The notes below the pieces were generated by a model. That model was not told where the DNA came from. It made no database searches and saw only the letters and a list, made by a program, of their open reading frames with translations. Shown in pieces: positions 35,541-44,386 of a DNA stretch of 64,000 nucleotides (positions within the stretch are counted from its first letter, which is position 1; each line of letters opens with the position of its first letter). Source of the stretch: Shinella lacus (GTDB lineage Bacteria; Pseudomonadota; Alphaproteobacteria; Rhizobiales; Rhizobiaceae); assembly GCF_010994755.1 (NCBI RefSeq), contig NZ_WHSB02000003.1, forward strand, positions 653,160 through 717,159. Reading direction: 5' to 3'. Position numbers and translations under genes: made by a program.

Positions 35541-35584
35541 GCCCGCTCCGGCCGGATGACGTCCGTCTATCGGCCGGAGCGGGC
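35541..35584 (-). terminator. terminator of the ssu-like operon
   Basis: A 14-base perfect stem GCCCGCTCCGGCCG / CGGCCGGAGCGGGC with a 16-base loop, just after the ATPase stop codon. On the minus strand it is followed by TTTCTC, a short U-rich stretch. Confidence 0.75.
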
Positions 35585-35601
35585 AGGGTCAAATGCCGGT
35601 T

Positions 35602-36372
35602 TCAATGCAAGCCGAAGAGGCGGAGCAATTCCTCGCGGTGGCGCACGAATTCCGGCGAACTGCGGTCGCGCGGGCGCGGCAGGTCGATCTCGATCAGCCG
35701 CGGCTCGGCGTTTTTCTCGCGCGGCAGGATGAGGATGCGGTCGGCAAGGTAGATCGCCTCCTCCAGATCGTGGGTGACGAGGATGGTGGTCACGTCCTCG
35801 TCGCGCCAGATGCGGGTCAATTCCTGCTGCATGCTGATCTTCGTCATGGCGTCGAGCGCGCCGAGCGGCTCGTCGAGCAGCAGGATTTCCGGCTGGACGG
35901 CAAGGGCCCGGGCAATGCCGACGCGCTGCGCCATGCCGCCGGAAAGCTGGCGGGGATAGGCGTTCTCGAAGGATTGCAGCCCGACGAGCTGGACATAGCG
36001 CCGCGCCCGGCTTCGCGCCTCCTGCCGGCTCACGCCGCGGGTATCGAGGCCGAAGGCGACGTTTTCGAGCACGGTCAGCCAGGGCAGCAGGCGCGGCTCC
36101 TGGAAAATGACGGCCCGCTCCGACCCGACGCCCTTGACAGCCCGGCCGTCGATCAGCACCTCGCCGCTATCGGCATCGTCCAGCCCGGCGAGGATGCGCA
36201 GCAGCGTCGTCTTGCCGGAGCCGCTGGCGCCGACGATGGCGAGGCTTTCGCCCGAGCGGACCTGCAGGTTGACATCGGCCAGAACCGGCAGCGGGCGGCC
36301 GTCGAGGGTGAAGGACTTCGAGAGGTGACGGATCGTCACCTCTCCGCGGAGCGTTGCGGGTGCGAGGCTCAT
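35602..36372 (-). CDS. ABC transporter ATP-binding protein, SsuB/TauB-like
   Basis: 256 residues. Walker A GASGSGKTT, signature LSGGMAQRVGIARAL, Walker B ILLLDEPLGALD, H-loop LVTHDLEEA. The Q-loop region VIFQEPRLLPWLTV is typical of the nitrate/sulfonate/taurine subfamily. It energises the permease at 37388. ATG 36372 lies 9 bases after the stop of the binding protein. Confidence 0.92.
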   Translation of the reverse strand: MSLAPATLRGEVTIRHLSKSFTLDGRPLPVLADVNLQVRSGESLAIVGASGSGKTTLLRILAGLDDADSGEVLIDGRAVKGVGSERAVIFQEPRLLPWLTVLENVAFGLDTRGVSRQEARSRARRYVQLVGLQSFENAYPRQLSGGMAQRVGIARALAVQPEILLLDEPLGALDAMTKISMQQELTRIWRDEDVTTILVTHDLEEAIYLADRILILPREKNAEPRLIEIDLPRPRDRSSPEFVRHREELLRLFGLH

Positions 36373-36381
36373 GGTCTCGCC

Positions 36382-37356
36382 TCAGTTCGTGGCTGTGTCG
36401 GGCGAATAGAGCACGTCCTTGGCTGCGAGCTGGCCTTCCTTCAGCTTGCCCTCGCGCACCAGCACGTCGATCCAGAACTGCACGTCGCGCTCGACCGGCA
36501 GACCGCCGGCGCGAACACCGTAACCGCGGAAATATTGTGCGATGTCGGGGTTTTCACCACGTTCCTTCAAAGCCTTTGCAAAGACCTGGCGGGTTTCTTC
36601 CGGATGCTCGCGGGCATAGTCGAGCGCGCGGGCGGACTGTTCCACAAAGGTCTTTGCCGCTTCCGGATGCGCCTTGACGAAATCGCGGCTCAGCACGACG
36701 AAGCCGCCGGCGATTTCGCCGAGCACGTCCGTATCGTCGAAGATCGCGCGCAGGCCGCCGGTCTTCCGCGCCGCGCCTTCGAAGGTCGTCTGCCAGTAGC
36801 CGAAGGCGGAAATATCGACCTGGCCGGAACGCAGCACCTGTTCCAGCTGCGGACCCGGCACGACGACCTGGTTGGCGCCGTCCGTCGGCAAGCCGACCGA
36901 ATGCAGCGCCTCGCGGATCGTGTAGTCGAGATGGGCGCCGAGCGTGTTGACGGCAATGCTCTTGCCGGCAATGTCCTTGATATCCTTGATGGGGCTGTCT
37001 TCCAGCACGTAGAAGATCGACTGGACCTCGTCGTTGATGCCGTTCGACGGGTAGGCCGCGACGAAGTCGTTGCCGCTGATGATGGCGTTGAGCACAGCGG
37101 AGGTCGCCGCGCTGCCGATTTCCACATCGCCGGAGGCGAGCGCGATCAGCGAGGCCGGGCCGCCGGCCGCATAACCGACATTCTCGATGGTGATGCCGGT
37201 TCCCTCGAAATAGCCGAGTTCGGCGGCGAGTTCATGGGCCGTCAGGCCGCCTTGGCTGGCGAGGTAGCGCAGGTTGACGTCTTCCGCCGAAGCGGCGCCG
37301 GCAAAGCCGAGAAGGAAGGCTGCGGAGAGGAGGAGCTTTCGCGAATGGAAGGTCAT
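36382..37356 (-). CDS. periplasmic sulfonate/taurine-type substrate-binding protein, SsuA-like
   Basis: 324 residues. Signal peptide 1-24 (LLLSAAFLLGFAGAASA), mature domain of the SsuA/TauA/NMT1 type with GYAAGGPASLIALASGDVEIG and GAHLDYTIREALHSVGL. The start at 37356 has AAGGAC upstream. It sits between ATPase and permease genes in an operon that also encodes a flavin-dependent monooxygenase, as for alkanesulfonate use. Substrate specificity is not evident. Confidence 0.9.
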   Translation of the reverse strand: MTFHSRKLLLSAAFLLGFAGAASAEDVNLRYLASQGGLTAHELAAELGYFEGTGITIENVGYAAGGPASLIALASGDVEIGSAATSAVLNAIISGNDFVAAYPSNGINDEVQSIFYVLEDSPIKDIKDIAGKSIAVNTLGAHLDYTIREALHSVGLPTDGANQVVVPGPQLEQVLRSGQVDISAFGYWQTTFEGAARKTGGLRAIFDDTDVLGEIAGGFVVLSRDFVKAHPEAAKTFVEQSARALDYAREHPEETRQVFAKALKERGENPDIAQYFRGYGVRAGGLPVERDVQFWIDVLVREGKLKEGQLAAKDVLYSPDTATN

Positions 37357-37387
37357 GGCGGTGTCCTTTGACAAAGAGGGTAAGGGA

Positions 37388-38233
37388 TCAGGCGTTCGGC
37401 TGCGCCCAGCGGCAGAGCCTGCGCTGGAGGAGAACGAGCACCGCATTGGCAACGAGGCCGAGAAGCGCGAGCAGAAGGATCGCGGCGAACATCAGCGGGA
37501 TCTGGAAATTGTACTGGGCGTTCATCACCTGGAAGCCGATGCCCTTGTTGGCGCCGATCATCTCGGCGGCAATCAACAGCAGCAGCGCCGTGGTGGCGGA
37601 GAGACGCAGGCCCACGAAGATCGCCGGAACCGAGGCCGGCAGCACGACACGGCGGAAGATCGTCAGGCGGCCGGCGCCATAGGTGCGGGCCATTTCGACG
37701 AGTTTTGTATCGACCTCCTTCACGCCGCCGATCGTCGCCAGCAGGATCGGGAAGAGCGTCGCCCAGAAGATGACGAAGACCTTCGAGGTTTCGCCGAGCC
37801 CAAGCAGCAGGATGAAGACCGGGTAGAGCGCGAGTGCGGACGTCTGGCGGAAGAATTGCAGCAGCGGGTCGAGCGCCTGTTCCACAATGCGCGCCTGGCC
37901 CATGACGAGGCCGAGCGGGATGCCGATTACCACGGCGGCGGCAAAGGCGATGCCGGAGCGCTGGAGGCTGATGGCGATATCATCGAGCAGCGCGCCGCTC
38001 GCAAGGCTGTCCCACAGGGCGGAGAGGATGAGGTCGAGCGGCGGGAAGACGGAAGGATTGACCCAGCCTTGCGTGCTCGCAATCTGCCAGAGCGCCAGAA
38101 AGCCCAGCACGATGCCGTAGCGGGCGAGGAGCGGCGACACAAACGCTTGCACCTGGCTGGCGAACCGCGGCGTGGCGCTGGGCCGCAGGCGAAAATCGGC
38201 GCCGAGCGTGGAGTTGACGTTTTCGTAGGACAT
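37388..38233 (-). CDS. ABC transporter permease, SsuC-like
   Basis: 281 residues, six membrane helices and the EAA-type loop VEMARTYGAGRLTIFRRVVL. The BPD transporter family is of the sulfonate/nitrate/taurine type. ATG 38233 has GGGAGGC upstream. It is followed by the binding protein and ATPase genes on the same strand and preceded by the monooxygenase by 10 bases. Confidence 0.92.
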   Translation of the reverse strand: MSYENVNSTLGADFRLRPSATPRFASQVQAFVSPLLARYGIVLGFLALWQIASTQGWVNPSVFPPLDLILSALWDSLASGALLDDIAISLQRSGIAFAAAVVIGIPLGLVMGQARIVEQALDPLLQFFRQTSALALYPVFILLLGLGETSKVFVIFWATLFPILLATIGGVKEVDTKLVEMARTYGAGRLTIFRRVVLPASVPAIFVGLRLSATTALLLLIAAEMIGANKGIGFQVMNAQYNFQIPLMFAAILLLALLGLVANAVLVLLQRRLCRWAQPNA

Positions 38234-38243
38234 CGACGCCTCC

Positions 38244-39596
38244 CTATTCGGCTGCCTGGGCGGCCGAACGCGCGCCGGCCCAGCGGTTGACGGGGAACGG
38301 CAGGCCGAGGTTTTCGCGCAGCGTCGTGCCCTCGTATTCCGTGCGGAACAGGCCGCGGCGCTGAAGCTCGGGGATAACCAGATCGACGAAATCGTCGAGC
38401 GCGGTCGGAAGCCATGGCGGCAGGATGTTGAAGCCGTCGGCGGCCTCGTTCTCGAACCATTCCTGGAGCGTATCGACGATCGTCTCGGGCGTGCCGACGA
38501 TCGTGTAGTGGCCGCGGGCCGAGGCGATCCACTGGTAGAGCTGGCGGATGGTGAAATTGTTCTCGTCGGCGATCTGGCGGATCAGCGCCTGCCTGCTCTT
38601 CATGCCTTCCGTCGGCGGGGCGGGCGGCAGCGGGCCATCAAGATCGTAGCCGCGGAGATCCAGCGTGCCACCGGTCAGCCCGTTGAGCAGGCCGACACCA
38701 TCCTCCTCGACGATCAGCGCAGTCAGGCGGTCGTATTTTTCGCGCGCCTCCTCCAGCGTGCGGCCGACGAAGGCGGAGACGCCGGGCATGATGAGGATAT
38801 GGTCCGGGTTGCGGCCGAGGCCGCGGGCGCGCGCCTTGATGTCACGGTAGAATTCCTGCGCCGTCCCGATGTGCTGGTGGGCGGTGAAGATCACTTCCGC
38901 CGTGGCGGCGGCAAGCCCGCGGCCGTCGTCCGACTGGCCGGCCTGCACGATGACCGGATGGCCCTGCGGCGAGCGGGCGATGTTGAGCGGCCCGCGCACC
39001 TGGAAATGCTCACCGCGGTGTTCGCTCTCGTGCAGCTTCTCCTGGTCGTAGAAGACGCCGCTTTCCTTGTCGCGCAAGAAGGCGTCGTCCTCGAAACTAT
39101 CCCAGAGCTTCTTGACCACGTCTACATGCTCGGCGGCGCGGCGATAGCGCGCAGCGTGCGGAAGCTGGGTCTCGCGGTTGAAGTTCTGCGCGGTCGGATC
39201 GCCCGTTGTGGTGACGACGTTCCAGCCGGCGCGCCCGCCTGAGATCAGGTCCAGCGAGGCGAATTTGCGGGCCGTGTTGTAGGGCTCCTCGTAGGTCGTG
39301 GAGGCCGTGGCGATGAAGCCGAGGTTCTTGGTGAAGGGTGCGAGCGCGGAAAACAGCGTCACCGGCTCGAAGCCCGCGATGCGTGCATTGCCGCCTTCGC
39401 GAGCGCCGCCGAAGCCGACGGCGAGATTGTCGGCGAGGAAATAGGCGTCGAACAGGCCGCGTTCGGCGGTGAGCGCCAGCCGCTTGTGGAATTCGAAGCT
39501 GGTCGCCCCGTCGGCCGGCTGGTCGGGATGCCGCCAGGAGGCGACGTGCTGGCCGCCGCCGGGAAGAAATGCGCCAAGCCTGATCTTGCGTGTCAT
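38244..39596 (-). CDS. LLM class flavin-dependent monooxygenase, NtaA/SnaA/DszA type
   Basis: 450 residues, luciferase-like TIM barrel. Motifs include the N-terminal RKIRLGAFLPGGGQHVASWR, ATASTTYEEPY and SGGRAGWNVVTT, all characteristic of the NtaA/SoxA/DszA group, which uses reduced FMN to oxidise sulfur or amine compounds. The FMNH2 would come from the flavin reductase encoded upstream. AAGGAAA precedes the ATG. Linked to an SsuABC-type transporter, so it likely desulfonates or cleaves an imported organosulfur compound; nitrilotriacetate-like substrates are an alternative. Confidence 0.92.
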   Translation of the reverse strand: MTRKIRLGAFLPGGGQHVASWRHPDQPADGATSFEFHKRLALTAERGLFDAYFLADNLAVGFGGAREGGNARIAGFEPVTLFSALAPFTKNLGFIATASTTYEEPYNTARKFASLDLISGGRAGWNVVTTTGDPTAQNFNRETQLPHAARYRRAAEHVDVVKKLWDSFEDDAFLRDKESGVFYDQEKLHESEHRGEHFQVRGPLNIARSPQGHPVIVQAGQSDDGRGLAAATAEVIFTAHQHIGTAQEFYRDIKARARGLGRNPDHILIMPGVSAFVGRTLEEAREKYDRLTALIVEEDGVGLLNGLTGGTLDLRGYDLDGPLPPAPPTEGMKSRQALIRQIADENNFTIRQLYQWIASARGHYTIVGTPETIVDTLQEWFENEAADGFNILPPWLPTALDDFVDLVIPELQRRGLFRTEYEGTTLRENLGLPFPVNRWAGARSAAQAAE

Positions 39597-39707
39597 CTCG
39601 TTTCCTTTCGCTTCATCTCGAAGGGCCTTTTCAGGCCACAGGTTCGCGGTCCCGCCCGCGGCGGGTCATGGCAGTGGAGATTGCTGGTTGGGTGGCCGGC
39701 TTAGCCT

Positions 39708-40250
39708 TTAGCGGGACACGGCATGATAGCGTCCGTCCTGGTAGAGCAGCGAATGGCCGTTGCCGATGCGGATCGCCAGCACCTTGCCGATGACGATGAT
39801 GTGGCTGTGCCGCTCGATCGCTTCTTCCACGACGCAGTCGATCGCCGCCACCGCATCGACGAGCAACGGCGCGCCGCTGACGGCAGTGGTCCACTCGCCG
39901 CCGCGGTAGCGCTCGGCGCCGCGCAGCCCGCCGCGGCCGGCGAACTGGTTGGCGAGTGCCTCGTGCTCGGCGCCGACGATGTTGATGCCGAGATGGCCGA
40001 AGCGTTCGACGACGGGCCAGGTGGAGGAGGAGCGGTTGAGGGAGACGAGCATGCGGGCTGGCTCGACGGAAAGTGCCGTCGCCGAGGTGACGGTGGCGCC
40101 CGTGCGGGCCTCGCCCTCGCCTGCCGTGATGATGCTGACGCCGCCGCCCAGCGTGCGCAGCGCTGCCTTCAGGTGGTCGGCATCGGCCGGATGATCGATC
40201 ACCGGCGTATCGCGTGTGGTGAAAAGAGTGTTTTCGGCATGCGCATTCAT
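39708..40250 (-). CDS. flavin reductase family protein (HpaC/SsuE-type partner)
   Basis: 180 residues, flavin reductase-like split beta barrel: LRTLGGGVSIITAGEGEART, PARMLVSLNRSSSTWP and FGHLGINIV. It supplies reduced flavin to the LLM monooxygenase 111 bases downstream. Start 40250 fits the family; an in-frame start at 40295 is less likely. Between this gene and the next lies only a short CG-rich hairpin. Confidence 0.9.
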   Translation of the reverse strand: MNAHAENTLFTTRDTPVIDHPADADHLKAALRTLGGGVSIITAGEGEARTGATVTSATALSVEPARMLVSLNRSSSTWPVVERFGHLGINIVGAEHEALANQFAGRGGLRGAERYRGGEWTTAVSGAPLLVDAVAAIDCVVEEAIERHSHIIVIGKVLAIRIGNGHSLLYQDGRYHAVSR

Positions 40251-40322
40251 CGTGTCCGCTCCGCTTGAGACCCCGGATGTCCATAGGGATAACAAAGGTC
40301 AACGCGGCGGTGCAGGCACGGC

Positions 40323-40350
40323 TTTCTGAAATATACTAATTTTATAGAAA
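40323..40350. promoter_or_regulatory. AT-rich inverted repeat upstream of the flavin reductase operon
   Basis: TTTCT ... AGAAA outer arms enclosing an AT-rich centre (ATATACTAATTTTAT) in otherwise GC-rich DNA, 73 bases before the flavin reductase start. This looks like a promoter with a LysR-type site. The regulator is unknown; CysB/Cbl-type control would fit a sulfur operon. Confidence 0.4.
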
Positions 40351-40445
40351 ATATGAACGCGCTGAAACGCGCCCGGATATTGGCTTGCCCTGCGCCGAAG
40401 GCAAGCGCGCCGCCCGGTCGGCGGCGCACCCTGCCAAGCTCGGGG

Positions 40446-40832
40446 CTATCTGCGCCGGGCCGCGAGCGCCGTCACCTCCACCCGCATCTCCGGATCGGCG
40501 AGTGCCGCGACGCCGACGGCGCAGCGGACGGGATAGGGTTTCTTGAAATAGGCGCAGTAGACCTCGTTGAAGGCCGGGCGCTCCGCGATGTCCGTCAGAT
40601 AGATCGTCAGGTGGATCACATCGGCAAGGCTGCTTCCGGCCTTTTCCAGCGAGTTTTTCAGGCTCTCCAGCGTGGCGATGCTCTGCGTGCGGATATCGCC
40701 GGTCTCCAGCGAGCCATCGGCGCGCAGCGGGATATGCGTGGTGGCGAGCAGGTTGCCGACGCCGGCGACGTCGGAGGAAATTTCGTCCTCGTCGGTATCC
40801 TCGATGAAAAAGGGGGCGTCGTTTTCAGCCAT
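40446..40832 (-). CDS. RidA family protein
   Basis: 128 residues. The RidA fold ends with YPVRCAVGVAALADPEMRVE, keeping the conserved Arg and the C-terminal Glu. The N-terminus has an acidic extension (FFIEDTDEDEISSD). GGAGAAACGCCC precedes the ATG. It is the last gene after the D-serine dehydratase/D-threonine aldolase-like gene (35-base gap) and would clear enamines made by that enzyme. Confidence 0.9.
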   Translation of the reverse strand: MAENDAPFFIEDTDEDEISSDVAGVGNLLATTHIPLRADGSLETGDIRTQSIATLESLKNSLEKAGSSLADVIHLTIYLTDIAERPAFNEVYCAYFKKPYPVRCAVGVAALADPEMRVEVTALAARRR

Positions 40833-40867
40833 GGGCGTTTCTCCTTCGATGCTTCTTGTCGTTGAAT

Positions 40868-41956
40868 TCACCACACCGTTCCGCGCGCGGCGACATCCTC
40901 CACGCGGGTGACGACGCCGTTGCGGTGGAAGACCATGCGATCGAAAAGATTGCTGACGACGCAGGTATGGTTGGGCACGATATGCACCACGCTGCCGATG
41001 GCGGGAAAGCTCTTCCGGCAGTCGCCGATATCGACCACGGCATGTTCTTCCGAAAGCGAGACGATGCGCGCACCCTCGTAGCCTTCGATTTCGCCGAAAT
41101 CGCTGAAGCCGAGCAGGTCGGAGGTCAGCGCCTTGGAGCCGGCATCGAGCACCGCTCGGTCTTCCGCCGGGCGCGAGACGACGGTTGCGAGGATGTGCAT
41201 GGCAAGGTCGCCGCGCGTGCAATGGCCGGCGCGCACCATGCTGCGGTCGTTGTAGACATAGGTTCCCGCGCGGTGCTCCGTGGCGGAGGGCACGAGATGG
41301 GACTTCCACAGGTCCGGCGAGCCGCCGCTGGAACGCACCGGGCAGTCGATGCCCTTGGCGGCGAGCAAGGCTATTGTCTCGGCCATGAAGGCCTCCACTG
41401 CCATTGCGCCGCCCGGTGCGGGATAGGTGAGGATGCCGCCGAAGCGGAGAGCGGGAGCGGCTGCGATGCGCACCGCCAGTTCCGTCGCCGCCTCGGGCGT
41501 CTGCACGCCGCAGCGCCGGCCGCCCGTATCGCACTCGACAAGCACGGTCAGCGGGCGGGCGCCATCGAAGGCGGCGGCGAGGCCGTCGACGGTCGTCGCG
41601 CTGTCGGCCACGACGCTGAGGTGCGCCATCCGCTCGTGCAGTGCGCGCAGCCGCGCCAGCTTCGCCGCGCCGAGAATGTTGTAGGTGATCAGGATATCCT
41701 CGAAGCCGGCATCGGCGAAAACCTCCGCCTCGCTGATCTTCTGGCAGTTGATGCCGACGGCGCCCGCTGCGCGTTGCGCCTCGGCGACGGCGACGATCTT
41801 GTGCGTCTTGATATGCGGGCGGAAGGCCTTGCCGTGCTCGTCGAAATAGGCCTGCGCGCGGCGGATGTTGGCGGCGAGCCGGTCCTCGTCGATCACAGGC
41901 ATGGGGGTGAGGATCTGTTCAAGTGGCGTGCCGATGTCGGGCCAGGGAGACGTCAT
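40868..41956 (-). CDS. D-threonine aldolase / D-serine dehydratase-like PLP enzyme (DSD1 family)
   Basis: 362 residues. Fold type III alanine racemase-like barrel with PLP Lys50 in RPHIKTHK and a C-terminal metal site PNHTC (His330, Cys332), the HxC zinc pair of eukaryotic D-serine dehydratase. Family members are D-threonine aldolases, D-serine dehydratases and D-threo-3-hydroxyaspartate dehydratases. The neighbouring RidA favours a dehydratase that releases an enamine. The start at 41956 has GGAAGG upstream. Confidence 0.9.
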   Translation of the reverse strand: MTSPWPDIGTPLEQILTPMPVIDEDRLAANIRRAQAYFDEHGKAFRPHIKTHKIVAVAEAQRAAGAVGINCQKISEAEVFADAGFEDILITYNILGAAKLARLRALHERMAHLSVVADSATTVDGLAAAFDGARPLTVLVECDTGGRRCGVQTPEAATELAVRIAAAPALRFGGILTYPAPGGAMAVEAFMAETIALLAAKGIDCPVRSSGGSPDLWKSHLVPSATEHRAGTYVYNDRSMVRAGHCTRGDLAMHILATVVSRPAEDRAVLDAGSKALTSDLLGFSDFGEIEGYEGARIVSLSEEHAVVDIGDCRKSFPAIGSVVHIVPNHTCVVSNLFDRMVFHRNGVVTRVEDVAARGTVW

Positions 41957-42022
41957 GGAAAAACCTTCCGGTCTTGGCGCCTGCGGCGCGTGTTGTTGCT
42001 CGACTCCAGGGTGCAAGGCCGT

Positions 42023-42772
42023 TCAGGCCTTGCGTTCTTGGAGGATGTTTCCGCCGTCCACCACGAGCACGGCGCCGTTGATATAGCTCGCCTTGGGCGA
42101 AGCGAGGAAGGCGACGGCCGCGGCGACCTCGTCCGGCCGGCCGGCGCGCCCAACAGGGGTGGCCCGTGCGGCGCGGCGTTCGTCCTCGGTCGAGGCCCCG
42201 GTCTCGATCCACCCGGGCGCCACGGCATTGACGGTGACGCCCTGCGGGCCGGCCTCAAGCGCCAGCGCATGTGTCAGGCCCACCATGCCGGCCTTCGCAG
42301 CAGAATAGGCCGTCTCGCCCGGATTGGCGACATAGGGTCCGGTCACCGAGGCGACGTTGACGATCCGGCCGTGGCCATCAACCAGCATATCCGGCATGTA
42401 GAGGCGGGTCGCGAGAAAGGTGGTCTTGAGGCTCACCGAGATGCCGCGGTCCCAATCCCTCTCCTCCAGTTCGACGAAGCTTCGCTGGAGCGCCGGCTCC
42501 GAAACGCTGCCCATGCCGGCATTGTTGACGAGCACCCCGGCCGGCCCCGTCACCTGGCGGAGCTTTTCAACGTCGGACTTCACCGTCAGGTCGCAGATAT
42601 GGCCCGTCGCGGAAAAGCCTTCGCCGCGCAGCGTCTCCGCGCGGGCGAAAATGCGCTCGCTCGTCGCGACGAGATGCACGGTAAAGCCCTCTTCTGCGAG
42701 GCTCCGCGCGCAGGCGAAGCCGATGCCGTCTTCGGCGCCCGCGCCCGTGATGATCGCCGTCCTGCGCTGCAT
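42023..42772 (-). CDS. SDR family oxidoreductase
   Basis: 249 residues: ITGAGAEDGIG cofactor loop, NNAG, YSAAK catalytic motif, C-terminal VVDGGNILQE. GGAGGGGCGG precedes the ATG. It is encoded between another SDR (10 bases upstream) and the DSD1-type enzyme, and probably oxidises a hydroxy group in the same pathway. Confidence 0.9.
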   Translation of the reverse strand: MQRRTAIITGAGAEDGIGFACARSLAEEGFTVHLVATSERIFARAETLRGEGFSATGHICDLTVKSDVEKLRQVTGPAGVLVNNAGMGSVSEPALQRSFVELEERDWDRGISVSLKTTFLATRLYMPDMLVDGHGRIVNVASVTGPYVANPGETAYSAAKAGMVGLTHALALEAGPQGVTVNAVAPGWIETGASTEDERRAARATPVGRAGRPDEVAAAVAFLASPKASYINGAVLVVDGGNILQERKA

Positions 42773-42782
42773 CCGCCCCTCC

Positions 42783-43556
42783 TCAGTAGCCGGCCGTCAC
42801 GCCGAAATCGATGGACAGCGCCGCGCCGGTGATGGGCGCCGCGTCCGGCTCGCAGAGATAGGCGACCATGCGGGCGATCTCTTCCGGCCGTATGAACCGC
42901 GCCGCTGCCCCTTGCGGATAGTTGGAGAGCAGCTTCGCCTTGTAGCCGTCCGGATCGCCGCCGCCGTAGCGCTCCGCCTGGAACTCGATCATCGGCGTTG
43001 CGACGTCACCCGGGCAGACGGCGTTGACGCGGATCTGGCGGGGCGCGAGTTCGAGCGCCAGGGCTTTCGTGAGCAGCACGAGCCCGCCCTTCGAGGCGCA
43101 GTAGATCGATGCGCCATTGTTGCCGACCAAGCCGGCATCCGACGCGATGTTGACGATCGAGGCGCCGGGGCCGAGATGCGGAATGGCGGCCTGGATCAGG
43201 AAGAACGCGCCCTTGAGATTGACGTCCATGACGATGTCCCAGTCGTCTTCCGTCATCGCCCCGGCCTCGCCCTCCCGCCAGACACCCGCGGCATTGACGA
43301 CCACGTCGAGACGGCCCCGCCAGCCCAGCACCGCCTCGACGGCGGCGGCACAGGAGGCGATCTTGCGCATGTCGAGCGGCACGGGAAGCACGTCGCGTCC
43401 CTCGGCGCGCAGCTTTTCCGCCGCCGCCGTCAGGCGTTCGCCTGCGAGGTCTGCAATTGCGACCGCGTATCCGGCGGCCGAAAGCCGTGCGGCAATCGCC
43501 GCTCCCATGCCGCCGGCCCCGCCGGCAATGAGCGCTGTTCGGGTCTGGTCGGTCAT
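42783..43556 (-). CDS. SDR family oxidoreductase
   Basis: 257 residues: AGGAGGMGAAIA nucleotide-binding loop, NAAG, YCASK catalytic motif, ending DFGVTAGY. First gene of the minus-strand SDR-SDR-DSD1-RidA operon. The two SDRs are not close copies, so two different steps or substrates are expected. Confidence 0.9.
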   Translation of the reverse strand: MTDQTRTALIAGGAGGMGAAIAARLSAAGYAVAIADLAGERLTAAAEKLRAEGRDVLPVPLDMRKIASCAAAVEAVLGWRGRLDVVVNAAGVWREGEAGAMTEDDWDIVMDVNLKGAFFLIQAAIPHLGPGASIVNIASDAGLVGNNGASIYCASKGGLVLLTKALALELAPRQIRVNAVCPGDVATPMIEFQAERYGGGDPDGYKAKLLSNYPQGAAARFIRPEEIARMVAYLCEPDAAPITGAALSIDFGVTAGY

Positions 43557-43627
43557 GCCTGCCTCTGCGTCAAAGGAATTCCGAGCAAGATGAACGGGCT
43601 GCCGGGGGGAGTGTCAACAGCAGAAGT

Positions 43628-44386
43628 CTAGAGTTGGTGCAGCACGAAGGGTTTTCCCTCGATCGTCTCCACGCGCATGGGAAAGCCGAAGACGGTTTCC
43701 AGCCTGTCCGGCGTCAGGATGGCGGCCGGCGCTCCGTCCGCGACGATGCGGCCCGCCTTCATGGCGATGATCCGGTCCGCGTGCGCGCTCGCCTGGTTGA
43801 TGTCGTGCAGCACAATGACGATGGTCTTGCCCTTCTCGTCGGCGACTTTGCGCAGCGAGCGCATCAACTCGCGGGCGTAATACATGTCGAGATTGTTCAG
43901 GGGTTCGTCGAGCAGCAGGTAATCCGTCCCCTGCGCGAAAACCATGGCGACGAGCGCGCGCTGGCGCTGGCCGCCAGAGAGCGTCTCGATGAAACGATCG
44001 GCGAGATCGGCGAGGTCGAACTGGGCGATGGCCGCTTCGATGATGGCATGGTCCGCTTCGGTCAGGCGCCCGCGGCCATGCGGGAAACGGCCGAAGCCGA
44101 CGAGTTCGCGCACCTTGAGGCGGCTTGCGACCGTCGTGTCCTGGCGGAGGATGGCAATGACCTTCGCAAGTTCCCGGCCGGGTGTCGTGTTCACCGGCAG
44201 GCCGTCGATCTCGATTGCGCCCGTCTGGAGCGGATGCAGCCGGGCCACGAGCGAGAGCAGCGTGGACTTGCCGGCACCATTCGGGCCGATCAGCGCCACG
44301 ACGCCGCCCTTCGGGATCGTCAGGGTGATATCGGTGAGGATCGGTGTCGTGCGGTGCTTGAAGGAGACGTTTTCGATGCGGATCAT
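43628..44386 (-). CDS. iron-siderophore ABC transporter ATP-binding protein (FepC-like)
   Basis: 252 residues. Walker A GPNGAGKST, signature LSGGQRQRA, Walker B YLLLDEPLNNLD, H-loop IVLHDINQA, all typical of FecE/FepC/ViuC-type ATPases. Its start overlaps the permease stop (ATGA). It is the last gene of the DUF2218-FecCD-FecCD-FepC operon driven from the iron-box region at 46.7 kb. Confidence 0.95.
   Translation of the reverse strand: MIRIENVSFKHRTTPILTDITLTIPKGGVVALIGPNGAGKSTLLSLVARLHPLQTGAIEIDGLPVNTTPGRELAKVIAILRQDTTVASRLKVRELVGFGRFPHGRGRLTEADHAIIEAAIAQFDLADLADRFIETLSGGQRQRALVAMVFAQGTDYLLLDEPLNNLDMYYARELMRSLRKVADEKGKTIVIVLHDINQASAHADRIIAMKAGRIVADGAPAAILTPDRLETVFGFPMRVETIEGKPFVLHQL

Noticed and set aside
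40244..40445. A riboswitch upstream of the flavin reductase gene
   Set aside because: No conserved FMN or other riboswitch core was recognised; only an AT-rich dyad is present.
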